Below, piece after piece: positions 1-5,903 of a stretch of 15,318 bases of DNA. The position numbers and the translations under genes were made by a program. Source of the DNA: an uncultured Bacilli bacterium. Lineage in GTDB: Bacteria > Bacillota_I > Bacilli_A > RF39 > UBA660. The notes under the pieces are model-generated. The model was given only the letters and a program-made list of their open reading frames with translations, made no database searches and had not been told where the DNA came from. Each line of letters begins with the position of its first letter. Positions within the stretch are counted from its first letter, which is position 1. Location of the stretch: the NCBI GenBank assembly GCA_947628445.1, contig CANQZX010000023.1:1-15318 (forward strand). The letters are read 5' to 3'.

Positions 1-3
1 TTT

Positions 4-80
4 GTCCTCGTAACTCAGTTGAATAGAGTAATCCCCTCCTAAGGGATAAGTCATCGGTTTGAGTCCGATCGAGGACGCCA
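4..80 (+). tRNA. tRNA-Arg (anticodon CCT)
   Basis: A complete cloverleaf is visible. The acceptor stem GTCCTCG (4-10) pairs with CGAGGAC (70-76), followed by discriminator G77 and an encoded CCA (78-80). The anticodon stem ATCCC/GGGAT encloses the loop CTCCTAA with anticodon CCT, which reads the Arg codon AGG. The T arm is ATCGG/CCGAT with loop TTTGAGT. It stands alone here and is followed by a hairpin terminator. Confidence 0.96.
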
Positions 81-85
81 AGAAA

Positions 86-118
86 GAAAAAAAGTTTGGA
101 AATTCCAAGCTTTTTATT
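86..118. terminator. Bidirectional terminator between tRNA-Arg and murC
   Basis: AAGTTTGGA (92-100) pairs with TCCAAGCTT (104-112) through nine base pairs including one G-T, with an AAT loop. On the + strand it is followed by TTTATTT and ends the tRNA transcript. On the - strand it lies directly after and overlaps the murC stop and is followed by seven T; that orientation has one C-A mismatch. It therefore probably serves both converging transcripts. Confidence 0.75.
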
Positions 119-1472
119 TGGTTATTAATTGGTAGGCGACCTCATTAATGGGTCCGGCTCCAATAGTAATAACTAAATCATCGGGTTGTATGTTATTTTT
201 TAAATAATCCACAATTTGGGCAAAGTCGGCTTTATAAATAACATGAGGATTTTGTTGTTTTATTTTGTCCACTAATTGTTCGGCAGAAACGCCAAAAGTA
301 TTTATTTCCCGAGCTGGATAAATCGGGGCAATAACGATATTATCAAATTGAGCCAAGATGTCGGCAAACTCTTGCATATGGGCTTGTGTCCGGGAAAAAG
401 TATGCGATTGAAATACAGCCCAACTTTGATGATGGAAAATAGCTTTCGCACTGGCTAAAGTGGAGGCAATTTCCGTAGGGTGATGGGCATAATCATCATA
501 GATGGCAGCTCCATTATATTCACCTAGAAATTGGAACCGGCGATCAACGCCCGTATAAGTTTCTAAACCCTTTTTAATAATTGCCATATCTTTAATATAA
601 TGTTGGGCGAGAACAAAAGCGGCTAGGGCATTATAAATGTTGTGGTAACCATTAATTTTTAATTCAATATGGGTTAATAAATTACCTTGGTGATAAATAT
701 CAAATTGATAAAAACCGTGTTTATCTTGACTTATATTTTGGGCTGTATATGCGGCTTCATTTTTGATACCATAGGTAAGATAGGGCTTCGTAATATTAGG
801 AATAATATCATTAATATTAGCATCATCTACATTTAAAACAGCAAGGCCGTCATCGGGTAATAGATTAATATATTTCGTAAAAGAGGCTTTAACATTAGCA
901 ATATTTTTAAAGTAATCTAGGTGATCATCATCGATATTTAAAATGATTTCACTCGTCGGATGGAAATGCAAAAAACTATCGACATATTCACAGGCCTCCA
1001 TAATTAAATATTTAGTACTACCAATATAACTATTACCCTTAATTTTATTCATGGTGGCTCCAATTTGAATCGTGGGATTAAGATTGGCTTCTAAAAAGAT
1101 AGAACTAACCATACCCGTCGTGGTACTTTTGCCATGGGTGCCTGAAATACAAAGACAATTTTCGTAGTTTTGGCTAATTTGACCTAAAAATTCGGCCCGT
1201 TCCAAGGTTGGTTTGTTTAACGTCTTCGCCATCTTGCGTTCGGGATCATCTTCTTTTACGGCAGCAGTATAAACTACGGTATCCGCATCCTTAATCATTT
1301 CGGGATGGTGGCCATATAAAATATGTGCTCCTTTTTCAACTAATTTTTGTGTTAAGTTGGTTTCCTTAATGTCGGTACCCGTCACATGATAACCAAAACT
1401 TAAAAGCATTTCCGCAATGCCACTCATGGAAATACCACCAATACCAATAAAATGAACTGTTTTTGCTTCCAT
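114..1472 (-). CDS. murC: UDP-N-acetylmuramate--L-alanine ligase
   Basis: Cytoplasmic Mur ligase that adds L-alanine to UDP-N-acetylmuramic acid using ATP, the first step of peptidoglycan stem-peptide synthesis. Visible signatures are the N-terminal Rossmann motif GIGGISMSG (residues about 10-18), the ATP loop GTHGKST (about 111-117), the central NIDDDHLDY segment, and the C-terminal DDYAHHPTE segment typical of MurC. The 452-residue length is normal. The start at 1472 is chosen because AAGGTG lies six bases upstream. An in-frame ATG at 1487 would add five residues, but it overlaps that Shine-Dalgarno sequence and lies almost at the predicted transcription start. It has its own promoter at 1496-1524, and a hairpin terminator follows the stop. 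It indicates an organism that makes a cell wall, which argues against a wall-less mycoplasma. Confidence 0.96.
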   Translation of the reverse strand: MEAKTVHFIGIGGISMSGIAEMLLSFGYHVTGTDIKETNLTQKLVEKGAHILYGHHPEMIKDADTVVYTAAVKEDDPERKMAKTLNKPTLERAEFLGQISQNYENCLCISGTHGKSTTTGMVSSIFLEANLNPTIQIGATMNKIKGNSYIGSTKYLIMEACEYVDSFLHFHPTSEIILNIDDDHLDYFKNIANVKASFTKYINLLPDDGLAVLNVDDANINDIIPNITKPYLTYGIKNEAAYTAQNISQDKHGFYQFDIYHQGNLLTHIELKINGYHNIYNALAAFVLAQHYIKDMAIIKKGLETYTGVDRRFQFLGEYNGAAIYDDYAHHPTEIASTLASAKAIFHHQSWAVFQSHTFSRTQAHMQEFADILAQFDNIVIAPIYPAREINTFGVSAEQLVDKIKQQNPHVIYKADFAQIVDYLKNNIQPDDLVITIGAGPINEVAYQLITK

Positions 1473-1495
1473 CAATATCACCTTCATTTAAGTGT

Positions 1496-1524
1496 ATTAT
1501 AAACAAATAAAAAAAATATCGCAA
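1496..1524 (-). promoter_or_regulatory. murC promoter, -35 inside the dut terminator
   Basis: On the - strand, -35 TTGCGA (1524-1519), a 17-base spacer and a perfect -10 TATAAT (1501-1496) stand just before murC. Transcription should begin near 1489, leaving a leader of about 17 bases that carries the AAGGTG site. The -35 lies in one arm of the dut terminator hairpin, so terminator and promoter share DNA. Confidence 0.7.
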
Positions 1525-1539
1525 TATTTAAATGCGATA
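1505..1539 (-). terminator. Intrinsic terminator after dut
   Basis: The stem TATCGCA (1517-1523) pairs with TGCGATA (1533-1539) around a nine-base loop. Read leftward it is followed by an eight-T run (complement of 1509-1516). It lies 18 bases after the dut stop. Confidence 0.82.
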
Positions 1540-1556
1540 CTAAGTAACACTTTACT

Positions 1557-2006
1557 TTATTTATCCGTGGAGCCAAAGCCTCCGGTTCTAATGCCAGTGG
1601 CCTCATCATTATCGACAGTCAAGTACTTCATAAAAATAACTTGGCCAATGACATCACCTTTTTTAATTTCAATATCGTGATCTAAACAATTGAAATATTG
1701 AAAGAAAAAGTGGCCATCATTACTTTCATTACCATAGTAATCGGCATCAATTATGCCAATACTATTAGCCATTACTAAGCCCTTTTTCGGTCCACTGGAA
1801 CGATTACAAAGTATAAAAAATTCATCATCAGCACAATAGGCTTTTAACCCGGTTGGAATAAGTGTTGGTTTAACCCCTAAATGAAAAGCCGGAATAACCG
1901 TATCTTCGGCGGCTTCAATGTCGTAAGCCGCGGCTTTGGCCGTTTTTCTTACGGGTAAATTAATTCTTTTATCTTCATATCCTTTTACAATTTCAAATCC
2001 TCGCAT
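1557..2006 (-). CDS. dut: dUTP diphosphatase (trimeric dUTPase family)
   Basis: Hydrolyses dUTP to dUMP and diphosphate, keeping uracil out of DNA and supplying the dTMP pathway. The family motifs occur in order in the 149-residue protein: AAYDI (motif 1), RSSGPKKG (motif 2), GIIDADYYG (motif 3, with the catalytic Asp region), GDVIGQVIF (motif 4) and the C-terminal glycine-rich RTGGFGST arm (motif 5). The start is supported by AGAAGGAG nine bases upstream. It lies 48 bases downstream of the Crp/Fnr regulator on the same strand with no hairpin between them and no convincing promoter of its own, so the two may be cotranscribed. A strong terminator follows. Dut plus the nearby class III reductase form a small nucleotide-metabolism cluster. 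Confidence 0.93.
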   Translation of the reverse strand: MRGFEIVKGYEDKRINLPVRKTAKAAAYDIEAAEDTVIPAFHLGVKPTLIPTGLKAYCADDEFFILCNRSSGPKKGLVMANSIGIIDADYYGNESNDGHFFFQYFNCLDHDIEIKKGDVIGQVIFMKYLTVDNDEATGIRTGGFGSTDK

Positions 2007-2054
2007 AATTTATCACTCCTTCTAAAATAACTATAACATAAAGCGGGGAAAAAA

Positions 2055-2690
2055 TCATCTGCGATCATATAAAAGCGTGATTCTTTTACCTTTAACTTCA
2101 ATAAAGCCCTCTTCTTTTAAATATTTAAGTTCGCGACTCATCGCGCAGCGATCAATTACTAAGTAATCGGCTAGGTCTGTAAAGTTAAAGGGTAAGTAAA
2201 CAAATCGGGAACCATGTTTTTTACTCATTACCCGGAAATATTCGAGGAGTTTATTACGAATTGACCGCCGGCTTAAGATTTCTAAATGTTCATTTTTTTC
2301 TTGTAACTTTTCCATAAAAATGGCAAGCAAATTTTTCATAAATTGGATATAATAATCTTTATCTAAATCACAATTAATGATTTCATTATAACCAATTAAA
2401 ATAACCGTGGCCTCATCAATAACGACCATGGTGTGATCGACATTTTCGATCGAAGAAAACTTGCTACTAAAAATATCGCCGGCTTCTAATTCTTCAATTA
2501 ATGTCCGATTGCCATCGTAATCTTCTCTGATTATTTCAACTACACCAGAAAGAATTATCCCAATCAAATTTTCATTTTTAAGCTTTCCCGTAATATCTTC
2601 ATTTTTCCGGAAAGTATGGGTATTGGCTTCTAAAATTTTAAGTAGTTTACACTTGTTTTTTTCCGAAATATTGGCAAAAATATCGGCCAC
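2055..2690 (-). CDS. Crp/Fnr-family transcriptional regulator
   Basis: A 211-residue DNA-binding regulator with the usual two-part layout. The N-terminal cyclic-nucleotide-binding-like beta roll (about 10-115, including LSGVVEI and EELEAGDIF) leads through the long dimer helix (about 112-145) into a C-terminal winged helix (about 165-208). The recognition helix is near DRCAMSRELKYL. Cysteines occur only at 14, 107 and 182, so the clustered N-terminal Fe-S ligands of FNR are absent and the signal it senses cannot be told. Translation starts at GTG (2690-2688), with AGGTGA six bases upstream. It is divergent from nrdD and shares with it a perfect palindrome at 2729-2746, the likely operator. 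It is probably self-repressing and may control nrdDG; both are inferences from site position. The neighbour dut follows after 48 bases. Confidence 0.9.
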   Translation of the reverse strand: MADIFANISEKNKCKLLKILEANTHTFRKNEDITGKLKNENLIGIILSGVVEIIREDYDGNRTLIEELEAGDIFSSKFSSIENVDHTMVVIDEATVILIGYNEIINCDLDKDYYIQFMKNLLAIFMEKLQEKNEHLEILSRRSIRNKLLEYFRVMSKKHGSRFVYLPFNFTDLADYLVIDRCAMSRELKYLKEEGFIEVKGKRITLLYDRR

Positions 2691-2708
2691 TTGACATCAC
2701 CTAAAACA

Positions 2709-2737
2709 ATTTTAACATTTTTTTCATAATGTTGCAA
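2709..2737 (-). promoter_or_regulatory. Promoter of the Crp/Fnr regulator
   Basis: On the - strand, -35 TTGCAA (2737-2732), a 17-base spacer and -10 TAAAAT (2714-2709) precede the GTG start at 2690. The -35 hexamer is one half of the 18-bp palindrome, so a protein bound there should block this promoter. Confidence 0.62.
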
Positions 2738-2746
2738 TTGCAACAT
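2729..2746. promoter_or_regulatory. Perfect 18-bp palindrome, likely Crp/Fnr-type operator
   Basis: ATGTTGCAATTGCAACAT reads the same on both strands. Two-fold symmetric sites of this size are typical for dimeric Crp/Fnr proteins, and the regulator gene is adjacent. The centre (2737.5) is about 42 bases upstream of the predicted nrdD transcription start, the spacing typical of class II activation. The site also covers the -35 of the regulator promoter. Assigning it to this regulator is an inference. Confidence 0.7.
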
Positions 2747-2764
2747 ATATATTTTTTAGAAATA

Positions 2765-2773
2765 TGCTATATT
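2765..2773 (+). promoter_or_regulatory. nrdD extended -10 promoter
   Basis: TGC-TATATT (2765-2773) is an extended -10 element. No good -35 hexamer lies 16-18 bases upstream; the palindrome ends there instead. This fits a promoter that relies on an activator bound at 2729-2746. Transcription should start near 2780. Confidence 0.5.
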
Positions 2774-2802
2774 GGTGTCATGGTAGGAGAGGTAGTGTAG
2801 TG

Positions 2803-4965
2803 ATGAAAATAATTAAACGTGATGGGCACATTGTCGATTATAGCCCAGAAAAAATTGAAACGGCAATTACAAAAGCCAATGCGGAAGTAGCCGAAGAAGA
2901 TCGGGCTTCTAGCACCCAAATTAAAAATATTATTAAGTATATTGAAGGCCTTGGCAAAAGAAGAATGCTAGTGGAAGACATTCAAGATATTATTGAAATG
3001 AAATTAATGTCTATTGGCAAATATGCTTTGGCGAAAAAATATATAACTTATCGGTATACGCGGGAATTAGTCCGGAAAGCCAATACGACAGATTTAGCTA
3101 TTAAAGAATTAATTGATGGCGAAAATGAATATTGGAATACCGAAAATTCGAATAAAAATCCTAAAATTGTTACCACCCAACGGGATTATTTAGCGGGTAT
3201 TACCAGTACGGATATTACGAGACGCTTTTTACTTCCCGAAGATATCGTTAAAGCCCATGATGAAGGCATAATTCATTTCCATGATGCTGATTATTTTGCC
3301 CAAAATGCTTTGCATAACTGTGATTTAATCAACTTGGAAGATATGCTGCAAAATGGTACCAATATTAATGGCATTATGATTGAAAAACCGCATAAATTCT
3401 TAACCGCCATGACCATTGCGACTCAAATAATTACGGCGGTAACATCTAGCCAATACGGGGGTGCTACGATTACCATGACACATTTAGCCCCTTTTGCGCG
3501 GGAAAGTTATAAAAGATATTTAGAAAAATATAAAGAAAGAAAATTCTCTAAAGCAGATTGTGAAAAATACGCTAAAGAAGATTTGGCTCGTGAAATAAAA
3601 GACGGGGTTCAAACTTTCCAATATCAAGTTAATTCCATGACGACCACGAATGGTCAAGCACCATTTTTAAGTGTTTGCTTATATTTAGGCGAAACCGAAG
3701 AATATAAAGATGAACTTGCCATGATTATTGAAGAAGTTTTAAAACAAAGAATTGAAGGGATGAAAAATGAAAAAGGTGTTTGGATTACCCCAGCGTTCCC
3801 TAAACTTCTATACGTTTTGGAAGAAGATAACATTCATGAAGATAGTAAGTATTGGTATTTAACCGAACTTGCGGCTAAATGTACCGCAAAACGGATGGTT
3901 CCGGATTATATTTCAGAAAAAATGATGAAACAATATAAAATTGATAAAAATGGTAATGGTCAATGTTATCCATGTATGGGTTGCCGGTCTTTCTTAACTC
4001 CTTATGTTGATGAAAATGGTAAGCCAAAATATTATGGTCGGTTTAACCAAGGCGTTGTAACGCTTAATTTAGTCGATTTGGCTTTATCTAGTGATAAAGA
4101 TAAAGATCTTTTCTGGAAAATTATGGATGAAAGATTGGAATTATGCCATCGGGCTTTACAAGTAAGACATAAAAGATTAAGTAAAGCCACCTCAGATGTT
4201 GCCCCAATTCTTTGGCAACATGGCGCTTTAGCCCGGCTTAAAAAAGGCGAAAGCATTCATGATTTATTACATGGTGGTTATTCAACACTATCTTTGGGTT
4301 ATGCGGGCCTTTACGAATGTACAAAGTTTATGACGGGGCATTCCCATACCGACAATGGCGAAGGTAAAGAATTTGCTCTAGCTGTTATGCGGCGGTTAAA
4401 TGATGCTTGTAAAAAATGGAAAGAAGAAGAAAACATTGATTACAGTGTTTATGGTACGCCAATTGAATCAACTACTTATAAATTTGCCAAATGCTTAAAA
4501 GAAAGATTTGGGGTCGTTAAAGGTATTACCGATCGAGATTATATTACCAATTCATATCATGTTCCCGTATTTGAAGAAATTGATGCTTTTGATAAATTAA
4601 AATTAGAAAGCGAATTCCAAGTTTTAAGTCCGGGGGGTGCGATCTCTTATGTGGAAACACCAAATTTGACGAATAACTTGGATGTAGTTATTGAAATTAT
4701 TAAATTTATCTATGATAACATTATGTATGCCGAACTTAATACCAAGAGTGATTATTGTCAAAAATGTGGTTACGATGGGGAAATCTTAATCGATGATAAT
4801 CTTGAATGGTATTGTCCAAACTGCGGTAACCGCGATCATGCAACTTTAAATGTGGCTCGACGGACCTGCGGTTATATTGGAACGAACTTCTGGAATAAAG
4901 GTCGGACCCAAGAAATAAAAGAAAGAGTAATCCACGTCGATAATAAGGATGCTGCTGAGGCGTAA
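2803..4965 (+). CDS. nrdD: Anaerobic (class III) ribonucleoside-triphosphate reductase
   Basis: Reduces ribonucleoside triphosphates to deoxy forms with a glycyl radical, supplying dNTPs without oxygen. An N-terminal ATP-cone (KRDGHIVDYSPEKI, about 4-90) senses dATP/ATP. The large central barrel carries the cysteine-rich NGQCYPCMGCRSF region. The C-terminus has a four-cysteine zinc site (CQKCG and CPNCG) and the glycyl-radical loop RRTCGYIGTNFW, with the radical glycine near residue 690 of 720. The ATG at 2803 is chosen because AGGAGAGG lies ten bases upstream and the ATP-cone begins at once; an in-frame GTG at 2800 is also possible. The frame stays open upstream to 2764, but that part contains the promoter. 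nrdG starts one base after its stop, so the two are one operon. Confidence 0.96.
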   Translation: MKIIKRDGHIVDYSPEKIETAITKANAEVAEEDRASSTQIKNIIKYIEGLGKRRMLVEDIQDIIEMKLMSIGKYALAKKYITYRYTRELVRKANTTDLAIKELIDGENEYWNTENSNKNPKIVTTQRDYLAGITSTDITRRFLLPEDIVKAHDEGIIHFHDADYFAQNALHNCDLINLEDMLQNGTNINGIMIEKPHKFLTAMTIATQIITAVTSSQYGGATITMTHLAPFARESYKRYLEKYKERKFSKADCEKYAKEDLAREIKDGVQTFQYQVNSMTTTNGQAPFLSVCLYLGETEEYKDELAMIIEEVLKQRIEGMKNEKGVWITPAFPKLLYVLEEDNIHEDSKYWYLTELAAKCTAKRMVPDYISEKMMKQYKIDKNGNGQCYPCMGCRSFLTPYVDENGKPKYYGRFNQGVVTLNLVDLALSSDKDKDLFWKIMDERLELCHRALQVRHKRLSKATSDVAPILWQHGALARLKKGESIHDLLHGGYSTLSLGYAGLYECTKFMTGHSHTDNGEGKEFALAVMRRLNDACKKWKEEENIDYSVYGTPIESTTYKFAKCLKERFGVVKGITDRDYITNSYHVPVFEEIDAFDKLKLESEFQVLSPGGAISYVETPNLTNNLDVVIEIIKFIYDNIMYAELNTKSDYCQKCGYDGEILIDDNLEWYCPNCGNRDHATLNVARRTCGYIGTNFWNKGRTQEIKERVIHVDNKDAAEA

Positions 4966-4966
4966 A

Positions 4967-5461
4967 ATGAGATATGCCAAAATGCGCCGCATGGACATTT
5001 CCAATGGTCCCGGCATGCGGGCATCAATCTTTGTTCAAGGATGCACTTTTAATTGTAAAAATTGCTTTAATCCGGAAACGCACGATTTTAATGGCGGAAA
5101 GGAATTTACCGACGAAACACTAAAGCAATTAATGGATTTATGCCGGAAAGATTTTGTTGTTGGTTTATCAATTTTAGGTGGAGAACCCCTTCACCCCAAG
5201 AATATTGCAACGACCACGAAAATTGCGAAAACTTTTAAAGAAATGTTTCCTGACAAGACCTTATGGGTTTGGACTGGTTTCTTATTTGATCGGGATTTAA
5301 AAGATAAAGAAATATTAAATTATATCGATGTACTAGTTGATGGCCAATATGTTGATGAGTTACATGATCCAACTTTGAAATGGCGCGGTTCCTCTAATCA
5401 AAGAGTTATCGATGTACCTAAATCATTAAAAACGAAAAAGGTTTCAATTTTAACGAATTGA
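4967..5461 (+). CDS. nrdG: Anaerobic ribonucleotide reductase-activating protein (radical SAM)
   Basis: Radical SAM activase that uses a [4Fe-4S] cluster and S-adenosylmethionine to install the glycyl radical on NrdD. The cluster motif CTFNCKNC (Cys 26, 30 and 33 of 164 residues) has the family form CxxxCxxC. ISNGPGMRASIFVQGC is the usual NrdG entry, and LGGEPL is the SAM-binding GGE motif. The start at 4967 is preferred because GAGG lies six bases upstream and the protein then has normal family length; the frame is open to an ATG at 4949 inside nrdD. It is translationally linked to nrdD. The intrinsic terminator hairpin begins within its last codons. Confidence 0.95.
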   Translation: MRYAKMRRMDISNGPGMRASIFVQGCTFNCKNCFNPETHDFNGGKEFTDETLKQLMDLCRKDFVVGLSILGGEPLHPKNIATTTKIAKTFKEMFPDKTLWVWTGFLFDRDLKDKEILNYIDVLVDGQYVDELHDPTLKWRGSSNQRVIDVPKSLKTKKVSILTN

Positions 5462-5471
5462 AATCTTTTTT
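5440..5471 (+). terminator. Intrinsic terminator of nrdDG
   Basis: GGTTTCAATT (5440-5449) pairs with AATTGAAATC (5456-5465) around TTAACG: ten pairs including one G-T, followed by six T. The stem includes the nrdG stop codon and its last coding bases. Confidence 0.85.
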
Positions 5472-5485
5472 AATGGAAAAAACCC

Positions 5486-5512
5486 TTGCAAATATATATA
5501 TATATATATAAT
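5486..5512 (+). promoter_or_regulatory. TA-repeat promoter, copy 1 (15-bp spacer)
   Basis: -35 TTGCAA (5486-5491) and -10 TATAAT (5507-5512) are separated by 15 bases made almost wholly of TA. The two other copies have the same hexamers with 17 bases. One TA unit fewer predicts a weak or silent promoter for the GLUG protein gene at 5601. The following ATAAAAGGGAAAGTAGG (5511-5527) is identical to copy 2. Confidence 0.75.
5493..5510. repeat. (TA)9 microsatellite in promoter copy 1
   Basis: Nine uninterrupted TA units lie between and into the -35 and -10 hexamers, one unit fewer than in the tracts at 7628 and 15241. Length change by polymerase slippage would alter promoter spacing in steps of two. 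Confidence 0.9.
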
Positions 5513-5530
5513 AAAAGGGAAAGTAGGAAG

Positions 5531-5562
5531 ATAGTCTGAAAAATAATCTTTTTCATGACTAT
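5531..5562 (+). other. Leader hairpin unique to surface-gene copy 1
   Basis: ATAGTCTGAAAAA (5531-5543) pairs with TTTTTCATGACTAT (5549-5562) through 13 pairs and one bulged T, with loop TAATC. It starts directly after the AGGAAG that matches the ribosome site of copy 2. About 65 extra bases (5531-5600) separate promoter and ATG here compared with copy 2. No T run follows, so it does not look like a terminator. It could be a regulatory leader or a remnant of an insertion. Confidence 0.6.
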
Positions 5563-5600
5563 GTGAGCCTTGAATGAAGTGAAAGGAATGTGTGGTTTTT

Positions 5601-5903
5601 ATGAAAAAGAAAATAGCAATTATTATATTAATTTTAATAAGTATAATTGGTCTAATCTATAAAACAAATTTAAATAAAGAAAAAAATATTAATAAAGAAA
5701 TGATTGCTATTTTTTTAGAAGAAGAAAAAGGAACAGGGAAATATCAAAGAAGCAGCTTAAAAAACTGGGCTTTTGGTGATGAATACGTCATTAATATTCA
5801 AAAAAGCTATTGTAAAAATGGTGGCCTTTTAAGGTGGAATCAAGAAACGAAAAAGATAAGTGCTAAAATAAAAGGTAGCGATGAATGTTACGTTTATTTT
5901 GAT
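5601..5903 (+). repeat. Shared 5' coding module, copy A
   Basis: The first 303 bases of this gene align without gaps to 7673-7975. The encoded proteins match at 81 of 101 positions, and then the two genes diverge completely after the motif (C)(Y/F)VYFD. This is a direct repeat about 2.1 kb apart. Confidence 0.85.

Noticed and set aside
2745..2752. Short TATATA run near nrdD as another phase-variable tract
   Set aside because: Only a few TA units, not placed between a -35 and a -10 pair as in the three switch copies.
2738..2773. Possible NrdR box upstream of nrdD
   Set aside because: The AT-rich stretch gives only partial matches to an ACACWATATWGTGT-type box and no pair of boxes at regular spacing.
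4032..4256. Antisense open frame within nrdD, and likewise 11148-11432 within the CoA-transferase gene
   Set aside because: Both lie wholly inside intact conserved genes and lack translation signals; they are reading-frame shadows.
5601..5663. Lipoprotein or prepilin signal in the two surface proteins
   Set aside because: No cysteine follows the hydrophobic helix and no prepilin-type Gly-Phe-Glu cleavage site is present; an uncleaved or ordinary signal anchor fits better.
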